Origin: Planctomycetota bacterium
GTDB taxonomy: Bacteria; Planctomycetota; UBA1135; UBA2386
DNA length: 59,465 bases
Reading direction: 5' to 3'
NCBI GenBank assembly: GCA_020848735.1
Contig: JADLHO010000081.1
Location: 1-59,465, forward strand
Part shown: piece by piece, positions 48,481-58,171 of the stretch
How positions within the stretch are numbered: the first letter of the stretch is position 1
Layout: each line of letters starts with the position of its first letter
Program-made: the position numbers and the translations under genes
The notes under the pieces: generated by a model
What the model was told of the DNA's origin: nothing
Seen by the model: only the letters and a program-made list of their open reading frames with translations
The model's database searches: none

Positions 48481-48645
48481 ATGGGTGGTCAAGGCGCCGG
48501 ATCGTCGTCGGGGGCCACTCGCGCCCCCCTGCGCTGCCCGGCCATCCCCTCTCCCGACCTCGTCGGCGAGCCGCGGTCCCGCGACGACGGGAACCTCGGC
48601 GAGCACCGCGGACCGGGGTCGCGCGTGCGCCGGAGGCGGCGATGA
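48481..48645 (+). CDS. Possible small ORF (54 residues) coupled to xerD
   Basis: An ATG 7 nt after a TAGGCT hexamer opens a 54-codon frame. It starts MGGQGAGSSSG, ends GSRVRRRR, and its TGA overlaps the xerD ATG (ATGA). The arrangement suits a leader peptide or short basic protein that couples translation to xerD. The sequence is compositionally plain and no relative was recognised. Chance is a real alternative in DNA this GC-rich. Confidence 0.3.
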   Translation: MGGQGAGSSSGATRAPLRCPAIPSPDLVGEPRSRDDGNLGEHRGPGSRVRRRRR

Positions 48646-49529
48646 GCGGCAGCCCCGACGCGCAGGCCCTGCTCGCCGACTTCCTCGTCTATCTCGGTGC
48701 GGAGCTGCAGGCCTCGCGCCACACGGTCGCCGCGTATCGCCGCGACCTGCGTGCGCTGCTGGGGACGACCCGCGTCTTCCCCGACGCCGCGGGGATCCGC
48801 GAACACCTGCGCGAGCTCGCGCGCAGCCCCGCCCCCGCCTCGGTGCTCCGCGCGATGTCCGCGATCCGCGGCTTCTGCCGCTTCGTCGTCGCCGAGGGCG
48901 TGCTCGAGACCGACCCCGCCGAAGGCCTGCTCGGCGCGCGCGCCGAACGGCGCCTGCCCAAGGCTCTCGGCCGCGGGAACGTCGAGCGCCTCCTCGCGGC
49001 CTTCCCCGGCGAGGACCCGCTCGCGATCCGCAACCGCGCGCTCGTCGAGACGCTCTACGCCACCGGCGGCCGCGTCAGCGAGCTCGTCGACCTCGAGCTG
49101 AATGCGATCCTCGCCGAGCAGGGCTTCCTGCGCGTGCGCGGCAAGGGCGACAAGGAGCGTCTCGTGCCGCTCTCCGACCGTGCGCGCGCCGCGCTGTCGC
49201 GGTACGTCGCCGGGGTCCGCCCGGACTTCGCCGCGCGCACGCTCGCGGGCGGGGACCGCGTCTTCCTCTCGTGGCGCGGCCGACCGCTCGATCGCGCCCG
49301 CATCTGGCAGATCCTCCGCGCGGCCTCGCGGCGACTCGGCCTGAAGATCGCCTGCTCCCCGCACGCGCTGCGGCATTCGTTCGCGACCCACCTCGTCGAG
49401 GGCGGCGCCGATCTGCGCGCGGTGCAGGAGCTGCTCGGGCATGCCTCGCTCGCGACGACGCAGATCTACACGCACGTCGATCGCGCCCGCCTCGCGGACC
49501 TCCACCGCCGCTTCCATCCCCGTGGCTGA
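48642..49529 (+). CDS. xerD: Tyrosine recombinase XerC/XerD type
   Basis: Xer recombinases resolve chromosome dimers at dif with FtsK. The 295-residue protein has the SAM-like N-terminal DNA-binding domain and a full catalytic set: Arg144 (TGGRVSELVDL), Lys168 in RGKGDKER, HALR (His241, Arg244), His267 (LLGHASLATTQIYTH) and the nucleophile Tyr276. The choice between xerC and xerD is by overall appearance only. It overlaps the MFS gene downstream by 8 nt. No integron or phage genes surround it, so a housekeeping role is likely. Confidence 0.9.
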   Translation: MSGSPDAQALLADFLVYLGAELQASRHTVAAYRRDLRALLGTTRVFPDAAGIREHLRELARSPAPASVLRAMSAIRGFCRFVVAEGVLETDPAEGLLGARAERRLPKALGRGNVERLLAAFPGEDPLAIRNRALVETLYATGGRVSELVDLELNAILAEQGFLRVRGKGDKERLVPLSDRARAALSRYVAGVRPDFAARTLAGGDRVFLSWRGRPLDRARIWQILRAASRRLGLKIACSPHALRHSFATHLVEGGADLRAVQELLGHASLATTQIYTHVDRARLADLHRRFHPRG

Positions 49530-50757
49530 GACCGCGCCCGACGCCGTCCGGCGGGATCGTCCGCGCACCTTCGTGCTGGGCCTGCTCGCCGCGGCGACCC
49601 TGATCCCCGTCACGCTGCCGGTCCCGGTGCTCCGCGGGCTCGTGCACGATCGCTTCGCCGTCTCCGAGTTCGCGACCTCGGTGTTCATGGCGATCAACAT
49701 GGTCGGCGCCCTGCTCGTCGCACCGCTCGCGGGGGCCTTCGCCGATCGGACGGGTCGCGTGCGGCTCGGCGTCGCCGTCGCCTTGGCCCTCGACGCGTTG
49801 CTCTTCCTCGCGATGGCGTGGACGGACTCGTTCGCGTGCTTCCTCGCGCTGCGCGCGCTCGAGGGCGGCACGCACATCACGGCGCTGTCGCTGCTGCTCT
49901 CCATCGCCGCGGCGCGCGCGCGGGACGCGGGCCGGGGCCGCACGATGGGCATCGTCGGCGCGGGCATCACGCTCGGCGTCGCGATCGGTGCCCCGCTCGG
50001 CGGCGCACTCGGACGCGTCGAACCGCTGGCCCCGTTGCACGTCGCCGCCGCGTTGTCGGGCGCGACCGCGCTGCTCGCCGCAGGCGTGCTCCGCGACGGC
50101 CTCGCGCACGAATCGCGGCCCACGCTGAGGGCCATCCTCGCCCTCGCCCGGCGCGAGCGCGCCCTGCGCATCCCCCTCACGTATGCCTTCGTCGATCGCT
50201 TCACCGTCGGCTTCTTCACGACGACCTTCCCCCTCTGGATGAAGCGCGTGCACGACCTCCCGGCGCCGCGCATCGGCATCCTGCTCGCGTGCTTCCTCGC
50301 GAGCTTCGGACTGCTCGCGTACCCGATGGGGCGCCTGGCCGAACGCATCTCGCGCACGGCCCTGCTCGCCGGCGGCAGTGCGGTCTACGGCGGCCTGCTC
50401 CTCGGCCTCGGCCTCGTGCCGCTCGACTGGCTGCCGCTCGCCATGCTCGCGCTCGGCGTGAGCTCGGCGGTCATGTTCGTGCCCTCCCTGATCCTCACCG
50501 GCGACGTCGCGCCGCCGGCGGCGCGCGGCACCGCGCTCGGCGCGTTCAATGCGGCCGGCTCGCTCGGCTTCGTCCTCGGTCCGCTCACCGGCGGCGCGGT
50601 GAGCTCCGCCGTCGCGACCGCCGGCGGCGGTGACTCGGCGAGTTGGGCGCTCGGGTATGCGAGCGCGTTCGCCGTGGCCGGCGCGGCGGAGCTGCTCTGC
50701 GTCGCGATCACGCTGCCGGGCCTGCGCCGGCTCGTCGCCGCCGGCCGCACGGCGTGA
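49522..50757 (+). CDS. Major facilitator superfamily transporter
   Basis: The 411-residue membrane protein has 12 predicted helices. The loop 2-3 motif is in GAFADRTGRVRLG, and the second-half counterpart is YPMGRLAERISRTALL. Helix-5-like residues GIVGAGITLGVAIGAPLGGA resemble drug/proton antiporter motif C. The start chosen is the GTG at 49522, which overlaps xerD by 8 nt. Other in-frame starts would lie deep inside xerD. The substrate is unknown. Confidence 0.87.
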   Translation: MAETAPDAVRRDRPRTFVLGLLAAATLIPVTLPVPVLRGLVHDRFAVSEFATSVFMAINMVGALLVAPLAGAFADRTGRVRLGVAVALALDALLFLAMAWTDSFACFLALRALEGGTHITALSLLLSIAAARARDAGRGRTMGIVGAGITLGVAIGAPLGGALGRVEPLAPLHVAAALSGATALLAAGVLRDGLAHESRPTLRAILALARRERALRIPLTYAFVDRFTVGFFTTTFPLWMKRVHDLPAPRIGILLACFLASFGLLAYPMGRLAERISRTALLAGGSAVYGGLLLGLGLVPLDWLPLAMLALGVSSAVMFVPSLILTGDVAPPAARGTALGAFNAAGSLGFVLGPLTGGAVSSAVATAGGGDSASWALGYASAFAVAGAAELLCVAITLPGLRRLVAAGRTA

Positions 50758-50857
50758 TCGGGCGCCGTCGCGACCACAGTCGCGGTGGCTCTGCGGCCGA
50801 CATGGCTGTGAGGAAGGCCGGGAAGCCGAGGCAGTCCGGGTAACGAGGAGCTCGAAG

Positions 50858-51427
50858 ATGAAGACGGTCTGGATCGTGATCGCTGTGCTCGTCGCGTGCG
50901 GACTCGCCGCGGTCACCTGGGTGCGGTCGAGCACGTTCTCCCCTTCGCGCGAGCACCCGCTCGGCGAACGCGCCGTGATCGACGCGTGGTTCGCGAAGGC
51001 CGGTTTCCGCCCCGTGCCGGTCGACCCCGAACGAGCGCCGGAGGAACGCGAGGATGGCTGTCGCGAGCTGCGCTTCGAGCACGCCTATGCGGAGACGCTC
51101 GCGCGCGGCTCCGAGGCGTCGCTCCTCGAACGCGGCGACGGCGTGCTCGCGGGCGTCACCGCGCGCTTCTTCTCCGGCAAGGACGGCGTGTGGCATCCCG
51201 GCGTGAACGGCCCGAAGGCCGAGATCCTCGCCTTCACGCTCTGGAAGGACCTCGCCGGCGAGCTGCCGGAGTTCCAATCGAAGTTCGAGGGCAGCGGTCG
51301 CCTCGCGCGCCAGATCCTCGTCGCGAGCTTCGCCAGAAACGGCGCACGCGGGCGCTGGGTCAAGGCCTACGACGTCAACGGCGACGCGCGCACCATCTTC
51401 GACACCGTGACCTTCACGCGCGATTGA
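50858..51427 (+). CDS. Hypothetical membrane-anchored protein
   Basis: The 189-residue protein has one N-terminal helix (VWIVIAVLVACGLAAVTW) and an extracytoplasmic alpha/beta part: GERAVIDAWFAKAGFRPV, LRFEHAYAETLARGSEASLL, GVTARFFSGKDGVWHPGV and WVKAYDVNGDARTIFDTVTF. The start at 50858 is backed by GAGGAG 8 nt upstream; the longer frame lies in the MFS gene. No family was recognised. It converges on uvrC with 14 nt between stops. Confidence 0.7.
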   Translation: MKTVWIVIAVLVACGLAAVTWVRSSTFSPSREHPLGERAVIDAWFAKAGFRPVPVDPERAPEEREDGCRELRFEHAYAETLARGSEASLLERGDGVLAGVTARFFSGKDGVWHPGVNGPKAEILAFTLWKDLAGELPEFQSKFEGSGRLARQILVASFARNGARGRWVKAYDVNGDARTIFDTVTFTRD

Positions 51428-51441
51428 CCGCGCGGCGCGCG

Positions 51442-53283
51442 TCACCCGCGCGGTGCGTCGCGCAGCGCGGCGTGCACCTGCTCCGCGACCGCGGCCGGCA
51501 GGCCGGGCACCGCGCGCAGGGCGTCGAGATCCGCGCGGCGCAGCGCCTCGACCGAGCCGAAGTGCGTCAGCAGCAGACGGCGGCGCGTCGGACCGATCCC
51601 CGGCACGTCGTCGAGCACGCTCGTCAGCTTGCCGCGGAGCTGGCGATGGAAGGTGATCGCGAAGCGGTGGGCCTCGTCGCGCAACGCGGTGACGAGCAAC
51701 GTCTCCGGTTCGCCCTCGCCCAGCGGCACGGGTTCGGCGCGTGACGGGAGCACGAGGCGCTCCGCGGTGCGCCCGCGCGCCTCGCCGACGCCGCGCAGGC
51801 GGCTCTTCGCGAGGCCGACGATCGGCACGTCGTCGCCGAGTCCCAGCGCCGCGGCGGCGCGGCGCGCGGCGTCGAGCTGGCCCTTGCCGCCGTCGACGAC
51901 GAGCAGGTCGGGCAGCCGTTCGTCGGTCCCCTCCCGACAGCGCAGGAGACTCCGGCGTACGGCCTCCTCCATCGCGGCGAAGTCGTCACCCGCGTGTTCG
52001 GCGCTGATCTTGAAGCGCCGGTACGCCGCCTTCTCGGGCACGCCGTCGACGAAGGCGACGCGCGACGCCACCGTGTCGCGCCCCTGCATCGTCGAGACGT
52101 CCATGCAGTGCACGAGCTGCGGCGGGGCCTCGAGCTCGCAGAGCTCCGCGAGCCGCTCGGCCGCGTCGCCCCGCGCCGCGGCGAGCTCCTCGGACGCCGC
52201 CGCGTTGAGCCGCGCGTTCTCCTCCGCGAGCTCGAGATGACGGCGCACGACGCCGCGCTGCGGCACGCGGACGCGCACGGGGCCGCGGCGCTTGCCCGCG
52301 AGCCAATCCTCGACGAGCTGCCGCTCGTCGGGCTCGGCACCGACGACGATCTCGGCGGGCACGAAGCGATCGCCCGCGTAGAAGCGCGCCAGCAGGTCGG
52401 CGAGCAGCAGTTCGTCGGGCAGCGCGGTGCGCAGCTCGAAACGCCGCGCGCTCTCGAGCCGGCCCGCGCGGAAGTGCAACACCGCGACGACGACATCGCC
52501 GTCGTCCGCGCGCCAGATCCCGAAGACGTCCTGGTCGCCGGCGTCCTGCACGACGCTCTGCGCCTCGCCGATGCGTTCGAGGGCCTCGATCTGCGCCTTC
52601 TTCGCCGCGGCGCGCTCGAACTCCAACGCCTCCGCGGCCTGGCGCATCTCCTCGCGGAGTCGCCGCAGCACCGGCGCATGCCCACCGCTCAGGATCTCGA
52701 CGGCGCGCGCGAGCTGCCGCGCATAGTCCTCGCGTCCGATGCGCCCCACGCAGGGCGCCGGACAGCGGCCGATCTCGAACTGCAGACAGGGTCGGCTGCG
52801 GTTGCGGAACACCCCGTCGCGGCAATCGCGCAGCGGCACCACCTTGTGCAGCATCGCGAGCGTGCGGCGCACGGACTTCGCCGAGGCGAAGGGACCGAAG
52901 TACTCCGCGCCGTCGTCCTTGCGCCGCCGCACGAGGCGGAACCACGGCCAATCCTCGCGACGATCGAGACGCAGCAGGAGGAACGACTTGTCGTCCTTGA
53001 GCTTGATGTTGAAGCGCGGCTTGCGCTTCTTGCAGATCGTGTCCTCGAGGAGCAGGGCCTCCTGCTCGGTGCTCGTCGCGACGAACTCGACATCGGCCGC
53101 CTCGCGTTCGAGGAAGCGGAGGAGGTAACGGCCGTCACCGCCGGGTCGCAGGTAGCTGCGGACGCGCGCGCGCAGGTTCGTCGCCTTGCCGACGTAGAGC
53201 GCCTCGCCCCGCGCGTCGAGGAAGACGTAGCAGCCCGGTCCGGTCGGGAACGCGGCGACCTTGTCCGCGATCGCCGGGTTCAC
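51442..53283 (-). CDS. uvrC: Excinuclease ABC subunit C
   Basis: UvrC makes both incisions in nucleotide excision repair. The 613-residue protein has the GIY-YIG nuclease ([12 protein letters not shown], then [18 protein letters not shown], 15-45), a UVR motif ([20 protein letters not shown]), the RNase H-like 5' nuclease ([17 protein letters not shown] and [16 protein letters not shown]) and a C-terminal helix-hairpin-helix pair ([20 protein letters not shown]). The GTG start at 53283 overlaps the uvrB stop (GTGA). The family usually starts with this region, so the start is sound. Confidence 0.96.
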   Translation of the reverse strand: MNPAIADKVAAFPTGPGCYVFLDARGEALYVGKATNLRARVRSYLRPGGDGRYLLRFLEREAADVEFVATSTEQEALLLEDTICKKRKPRFNIKLKDDKSFLLLRLDRREDWPWFRLVRRRKDDGAEYFGPFASAKSVRRTLAMLHKVVPLRDCRDGVFRNRSRPCLQFEIGRCPAPCVGRIGREDYARQLARAVEILSGGHAPVLRRLREEMRQAAEALEFERAAAKKAQIEALERIGEAQSVVQDAGDQDVFGIWRADDGDVVVAVLHFRAGRLESARRFELRTALPDELLLADLLARFYAGDRFVPAEIVVGAEPDERQLVEDWLAGKRRGPVRVRVPQRGVVRRHLELAEENARLNAAASEELAAARGDAAERLAELCELEAPPQLVHCMDVSTMQGRDTVASRVAFVDGVPEKAAYRRFKISAEHAGDDFAAMEEAVRRSLLRCREGTDERLPDLLVVDGGKGQLDAARRAAAALGLGDDVPIVGLAKSRLRGVGEARGRTAERLVLPSRAEPVPLGEGEPETLLVTALRDEAHRFAITFHRQLRGKLTSVLDDVPGIGPTRRRLLLTHFGSVEALRRADLDALRAVPGLPAAVAEQVHAALRDAPRG

Positions 53284-55370
53284 AGCAGTTCGAGCTCCAG
53301 CTTCTCGATGCGGAAGATCTCGTCGCGGAGGCGCGCCGCGGTCTCGAACTCGAGCGACTTCGCGGCGACGACCATCTGCTGCCGCAGCGTCGCGACGTGC
53401 TGCGCGAGCCTGCGGCGGTCGGCGAAGAGCTCGTTCAGTGCGGCGGCGCTCATGCCCTCGGGCACGGCCGGCGCCGGAGTCGCCGCGGCGCCCTTGCCCT
53501 TGCCCCGCCCCTTGCCGCGGGGGCTCTTCACCGCGTCTCCCTCGCCCGGTTCGACGGGCTGCAGCAGCTCGCGCACCGCCTTCTTCACCGTGCGTGGGAC
53601 GATGCCGTGCGCCGCGTTGTGCGCGAGCTGCCGCGTGCGACGGCGCTCCATCTCGTCCATCGCGCCGCGCATCGAGTCCGTGACCTTGTCGGCGTAGAGG
53701 ATCACGCGCCCGTCGACGTTGCGCGCGGCACGTCCGCAGGTCTGGATCAACGAGGTCTTGCTGCGCAGGTAGCCCTCGCGGTCGGCGTCGAGCACGGCGA
53801 CGAGCGTGACCTCGGGCAGATCGAGTCCCTCGCGCAGCAGGTTGATGCCGACGAGGCAGTCGAAGACGCCGAGGCGCAGGTCGCGGATCAGCGCCGTGCG
53901 TTCGAGGCTGTCGATGTCGGCGTGCAGGTACCGCACGCGCACGCCGACGTCGCGGAAGTAGTCGGTCAGCTCCTCCGCCATGCGCTTCGTCAGCGTCGTG
54001 ATGAGCACGCGCTCCGACCGCGCCGCGCGCGCGCGCACCTCGGCGAGCACGTCGTCGACCTGGCCCTGTGCCTTGCGCACCTCGACCGGTGGATCGACCA
54101 GCCCGGTCGGTCGGACCACGAGTTCGACGACGGCGTCGCCGCTGCGCTCGAGCTCGTAGCTGCCGGGGGTCGCGGAGACGTAGACCGTCTGCGTCTGCAG
54201 CTCGACGAACTCGTCGAAGGTCAGCGGCCGGTTGTCGATCGCCGACGGCAGGCGGAAGCCGTAGCGGACGAGCGTCTCCTTGCGCGCACGGTCGCCACGC
54301 CACATGCCCCCGGCCTGCGGGATCGCGACGTGGCTCTCGTCGACGAACATCAGGAAGTCGGCGGGGAAGTAGTGGATGAGCGTCTCCGGCGGCTGACCGG
54401 GCGCGCGGCCGTCGAGGTGCCGCGAGAAGTTCTCGATGCCGGGGCAGGTCCCCGTCGCGCGGATCATCTCCAGGTCGTGCCGCGTGCGTTGTTCCAGGCG
54501 CTGCTTCTCGAGCAGCCAGCGCTCGCCCTCGAGCTCGGCGAGCCGGGTGTCGAGCTCGGCCTCGATGGAGTCGCACGCGGCGAGGAGCCGGTCCTGGGGC
54601 GCCACGAAGTGCGTCGTCGGGTAGATGGTGATCTCGTCGAGCTCGCGCACGACCTCACCCCGCAGCGGATCGATCACCGCGAGCGCGTCGACGGTGTCGC
54701 CGAACAGCTCGATGCGGATGGCGTGTTTCTCCTCGTAGACCGGGAAGACCTCGATGACGTCGCCCCGCACGCGGAAGCGACCCTGCGCGAACTCGAAGTT
54801 GTCGCGGCGGTACTGGATCTGCGCGAGACCGCGCAGCAGGGCGTCGCGCGCGATGCTCGCACCGCGCGCGATGCGCACCGAGAGCTGCTGGTAGTTCTCG
54901 GGCGAGCCCAGGCCGTAGATGCAGGAGATCGAGGCGACGATCAGCACGTCGCGGCGCTCCATCAGCGAGCGCGTCGCCGAGTTCCGCATGCGATCGATCG
55001 CCTCGTTGATCGTCGCGTCCTTCTCGATGAAGGTGTCCGTCGTCGGGACGTACGCCTCCGGCTGGTAGTAGTCGTAATAGCTGACGAAGTACTCGACCGC
55101 GTTGTCGGGGAAGTAGGACTTGAACTCCGCATAGAGCTGCGCGGCGAGGATCTTGTTGGGCGCGAGCACGAGCGTCGGCCGCTGCGAGCGCTCGACGACC
55201 TGCGCCATGGTGAAGGTCTTCCCCGAGCCCGTGACCCCGAGCACCGTGGCATGCCGCCGCCCCTCGTCGAGCCAGCCGCAGATCGCCTCGATCGCCTGGG
55301 GTTGATCGCCCGCGGGACGGAGTTCGGAGACCAGGCGGAACGGCGGCATCGCGCGCATCGTGCCGCCCAT
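53280..55370 (-). CDS. uvrB: Excinuclease ABC subunit B
   Basis: UvrB verifies damage and loads UvrC. The protein (up to 696 residues) has Walker [15 protein letters not shown] (45-58), the beta-hairpin [16 protein letters not shown], helicase motifs including [12 protein letters not shown] and [16 protein letters not shown], and a C-terminal UVR motif ([20 protein letters not shown]). A Gly/Lys-rich linker ([16 protein letters not shown]) precedes it. Three ATGs, at 55370, 55358 and 55349, are possible; the last (MPPFRL) fits the family best. uvrC follows with a 4-nt overlap; uvrA is not in the window. Confidence 0.97.
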   Translation of the reverse strand: MGGTMRAMPPFRLVSELRPAGDQPQAIEAICGWLDEGRRHATVLGVTGSGKTFTMAQVVERSQRPTLVLAPNKILAAQLYAEFKSYFPDNAVEYFVSYYDYYQPEAYVPTTDTFIEKDATINEAIDRMRNSATRSLMERRDVLIVASISCIYGLGSPENYQQLSVRIARGASIARDALLRGLAQIQYRRDNFEFAQGRFRVRGDVIEVFPVYEEKHAIRIELFGDTVDALAVIDPLRGEVVRELDEITIYPTTHFVAPQDRLLAACDSIEAELDTRLAELEGERWLLEKQRLEQRTRHDLEMIRATGTCPGIENFSRHLDGRAPGQPPETLIHYFPADFLMFVDESHVAIPQAGGMWRGDRARKETLVRYGFRLPSAIDNRPLTFDEFVELQTQTVYVSATPGSYELERSGDAVVELVVRPTGLVDPPVEVRKAQGQVDDVLAEVRARAARSERVLITTLTKRMAEELTDYFRDVGVRVRYLHADIDSLERTALIRDLRLGVFDCLVGINLLREGLDLPEVTLVAVLDADREGYLRSKTSLIQTCGRAARNVDGRVILYADKVTDSMRGAMDEMERRRTRQLAHNAAHGIVPRTVKKAVRELLQPVEPGEGDAVKSPRGKGRGKGKGAAATPAPAVPEGMSAAALNELFADRRRLAQHVATLRQQMVVAAKSLEFETAARLRDEIFRIEKLELELL

Positions 55371-56853
55371 GCCGGGTCGGAGCGAGACGGCCCCGAACCC
55401 CGGCAGACTTCCCCCCGTTGGTGGAGCGAGCTACCCTCTCACCGCCCCGAACGGCCCGGAACCCGACGCCTTGAACTCCCGACGACGCTCGACCGGCTCC
55501 GCCGGTGCTTCCTCCCGCACGCCGAGTTCCCGCAGCAGCAGCGAGCGCGCCAGCAAGGGTGGCGCCGCCGGGCGCGCGGGCCCGCGCGTCGAACGCGATG
55601 GCAAGGCGACCGTGCCCTGCCCGAACTGCGGCACCCAGTACCGCGTGCCGGCCGAGAAGCTCGACGACTCGCTCAAGTGCGGGAGCTGCGGCCGCGCGTT
55701 CGTCCCGAGCGCGATGAGCAAGCGCGGCCTGCAGCGCCAGAACCCCGCCAAGCCCTTCATCGTCGGCGCCGCGATCCTCGTCGGTGCGATCGTCATCGGC
55801 GTCCTGATCAACTCGAGCATGGGCGGCCGCAGCACTCCCACGCCACCCGCACCGATCGTGGCACCGCCCGACACGGGCATGGGCAACCCGCGCGTGCGCG
55901 ACGTCTACGAGTGGGTCGAGGCGCTCCAGAAGGACAACGAGTTCCGCCTCCGTCAGTCGAGCGACTGGACCGAGCTCGCGCGCTTCCTCGGCGTCGCCAA
56001 GGACCTCGCACCCGCCGACTATCCCGCGGCGGTCCTCGCGGAGCTCCGCACCGGGACGCGCAGCGCCTTCCTCCGCAATGCGGAGATCAGCGCCGCGAGC
56101 ACCAAGCCCGAGCAGGCCACGGCCGCGAGCGGCTGGGTCGGCGTCGACGTCACGATGCGCAAGCCCGACGAGCTCAAGCGCTATCAGCGCGAGAGCGGCG
56201 AGTATCGCGTGAACTTCCGCAGCAGCGACGGACGCTTCGTCGTGACCGGTTGGGAGGCGATGTACGAACCCCCGCTCCGCGCCTCGGCGGCCGGCAAGGG
56301 CGAGCGCGCGGTCACGCACGAGATCATCGGCAAGGCGCAGGAGGTCCAGCGCACCCTCGACGGCAAGACCGTCACCGCGCGCGAAGCGGAGCTGAAGCCG
56401 CTGCCGCACCTCGAGGGCACGACGCCCGAGCAGCAGGCCGAGATCGACACCGCGGTCGCGCAACTGGTCGACCTCGAGGGCAGCCCCGCGCTCGCGAACC
56501 GCGCGATCGACAAGCTGCGGCGCATCGGCAAGCCCTCGGTCCCGCGCCTGCTGAACCAGATGTACGAGATCGTCACCACGACGAAGCTCGACTCCGCGGA
56601 CGCGCGCCAGAAGCTGCGCCGCATCGAACAGGCCCTCGAGCAGATGACCGGCAACCGCTTCGGCTTCGACCCCAGCGAGGCCGTCGTCGGCAATGCGGCC
56701 CGCGAGGAATACCGGCTCTCCGCGCTCAAGCAGTGGTACGGCTATTGGGCCGACAACCACGCCAGCAAGAACTGGAACATGGGCATCGAGACCGAGGAGT
56801 CCCTCGACCGCAATCCCACGCCCGATCCCAAGGACGGCGAGAAGAAGAACTGA
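55360..56853 (+). CDS. MJ0042-type zinc-ribbon membrane protein (first of a pair)
   Basis: The frame codes for up to 497 residues. A Ser/Arg-rich start leads to an MJ0042 zinc ribbon ([17 protein letters not shown], then [10 protein letters not shown]), a membrane helix ([18 protein letters not shown]) and a large extracytoplasmic part. Near its end is a helical module ([20 protein letters not shown], then FGFDPSEAV) also seen in the next gene. The ATG at 55360 would overlap the uvrB start region divergently; a TTG at 55471 is the main alternative and is preceded by TACCCT at 55432. The function is unknown; such proteins are common in planctomycetes. Confidence 0.7.
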   Translation: MPPMPGRSETAPNPGRLPPVGGASYPLTAPNGPEPDALNSRRRSTGSAGASSRTPSSRSSSERASKGGAAGRAGPRVERDGKATVPCPNCGTQYRVPAEKLDDSLKCGSCGRAFVPSAMSKRGLQRQNPAKPFIVGAAILVGAIVIGVLINSSMGGRSTPTPPAPIVAPPDTGMGNPRVRDVYEWVEALQKDNEFRLRQSSDWTELARFLGVAKDLAPADYPAAVLAELRTGTRSAFLRNAEISAASTKPEQATAASGWVGVDVTMRKPDELKRYQRESGEYRVNFRSSDGRFVVTGWEAMYEPPLRASAAGKGERAVTHEIIGKAQEVQRTLDGKTVTAREAELKPLPHLEGTTPEQQAEIDTAVAQLVDLEGSPALANRAIDKLRRIGKPSVPRLLNQMYEIVTTTKLDSADARQKLRRIEQALEQMTGNRFGFDPSEAVVGNAAREEYRLSALKQWYGYWADNHASKNWNMGIETEESLDRNPTPDPKDGEKKN

Positions 56854-56940
56854 GTGCGAGCGCGCGACGAATCGCGCCCGCCCTCCCGCCACGCTCCTCC
56901 CTCCTGCCGAGTCCATCCGACCCCTCCGGAGACCTCCGCG

Positions 56941-58167
56941 ATGTCCGAACTCCATATCGTCTGCCAGAACTGCGGCGCGAAGTACAAGCTGCCCGAGTCC
57001 TTCCAGGGCGACAAGGCCAAGTGCAAGGCCTGCGGCGCCACGATCGACGTCGCGGCCCAACGCCAGGCCGCCGCGGCGGCGCCCGCCGCAGCGGTGAAGC
57101 CGGCGGCCGAACCGAAGCCCGCGGCGGCGAAGGCCGCTGCGCCCAAAGCGGAGACCGTGAAGCCGGCGAGCGCGAAGGCGCGCCCGGCCGAAGCCCGCGC
57201 GAAGCCGGCCGAGGCCCGGCCGCGGCGCGGAGCGGCCGCGGCGGCCGCCACGGCGGAGGAGGACTCGCCGGCGCGCGGCGGCCGCAGCCGTCGTGGCGCC
57301 GAGAAGCCGGCGAAGAAGGGCGGCATGAACCCGCTCGTCCTCGGCGGCTCGCTCGCCGGTATCGCCGTCGTGGTCGTCGTCCTCGTCTTCGTGCTCGGCG
57401 GCGGCGACGACAAGACGGGTCAGGGAGCGACGGAGCAGGGCAAGGTCGCCCAGAACGATCCCGCCGCGCCGGCGGCTGGGTCACAGGCAGCCGGGATGCA
57501 GGCCGCCGGGTCGCAGGCAGCCGGTTCACAGGTCGCCGGGTCGGCGGCCGCCGGCGCCGGGAAGCCTGCCGAAGCCAGCAGCGAGAAGCCCGCGGAGACT
57601 CCGGCGGAGAAGCCCGCCGACGCGAGCGCGGAGAAGCCCGCGGAGAGCGCGGCGGAGAAGCCCGCCGAGAAGCCCGCGGCCAAGCCGCCGGAGAAGCCGA
57701 AGCCCGCGGTGAAGGAGATCACGTCCAAGTCCGAGGTCTTCGACCCGAAGACCCTCGAGCCGCTGAGCTATCCCGAGAGCATCCCGCAGGCGCGGCGCGA
57801 CGAGCTCGAGAGCTGGGTCGCCGACATCGACGGCACCGCGAGCCGCGCGGCGAAGAACGCGAAGAACCAGCTCCGCGAGGCCGGTTGGCAGGCGCTCTTC
57901 GGCCTGGTCAATCGCCTGCGGAACCTCGATTACACGACGGCCGACGGCACGCGCGACGGCTACGAGCTGAACCAGCTCCTCTCGACGATCCTCGATGGGA
58001 CCAACGTCGGCTTCCGTCCCCTCCAGGGAGACGAGCCGCCGCTGAACGACATGGACTTCAACGCGCGGACCGTCTCCGCCTGGCAACGGATGCTCGCCCA
58101 GTTCCCCGACGAGGAAGCGTTCAAGACCTGGAAGAAGAACAAGGCCGCAAAGCGCAAGGACGACTGA
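56941..58167 (+). CDS. MJ0042-type zinc-ribbon membrane protein with Ala/Pro/Lys repeats
   Basis: The 408-residue protein starts with a zinc ribbon (HIVCQNCGAKYKLPESF, then AKCKACGATIDV, residues 6-36), a 90-residue Ala/Lys/Pro-rich linker and a membrane helix (LVLGGSLAGIAVVVVVLVFV). A repeat region (180-246) follows, with five-residue GSQAA and eight-residue EKPAExxA units, then a folded C-terminal domain (SWVADIDGTASRAAKNAKNQ, FGLVNRLRNLDY). The C-terminal domain resembles the end of the preceding protein. The ATG at 56941 is well placed after an 87-nt gap. Confidence 0.8.
   Translation: MSELHIVCQNCGAKYKLPESFQGDKAKCKACGATIDVAAQRQAAAAAPAAAVKPAAEPKPAAAKAAAPKAETVKPASAKARPAEARAKPAEARPRRGAAAAAATAEEDSPARGGRSRRGAEKPAKKGGMNPLVLGGSLAGIAVVVVVLVFVLGGGDDKTGQGATEQGKVAQNDPAAPAAGSQAAGMQAAGSQAAGSQVAGSAAAGAGKPAEASSEKPAETPAEKPADASAEKPAESAAEKPAEKPAAKPPEKPKPAVKEITSKSEVFDPKTLEPLSYPESIPQARRDELESWVADIDGTASRAAKNAKNQLREAGWQALFGLVNRLRNLDYTTADGTRDGYELNQLLSTILDGTNVGFRPLQGDEPPLNDMDFNARTVSAWQRMLAQFPDEEAFKTWKKNKAAKRKDD
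57478..57552 (+). repeat. 15-bp tandem repeat (five copies) in the second zinc-ribbon gene
   Basis: Five in-frame 15-bp units encode GSQAA-like pentapeptides: GSQAA, GMQAA, GSQAA, GSQVA and GSAAA. They lie just outside the membrane helix. Replication slippage would lengthen or shorten the linker in frame. Confidence 0.85.
57583..57678 (+). repeat. 24-bp tandem repeat (four copies) in the second zinc-ribbon gene
   Basis: Four 24-bp units encode EKPAETPA, EKPADASA, EKPAESAA and EKPAEKPA. This Pro/Glu/Lys-rich spacer extends the extracytoplasmic domain from the membrane, like TonB-type linkers. Confidence 0.85.
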
Positions 58168-58171
58168 GCTC

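Noticed and set aside
57478..57678. Short repeats considered as a CRISPR-like array.
   Set aside because: The units are 15 and 24 bp, contiguous, in frame and encode peptide repeats. There are no spacers and no cas genes.
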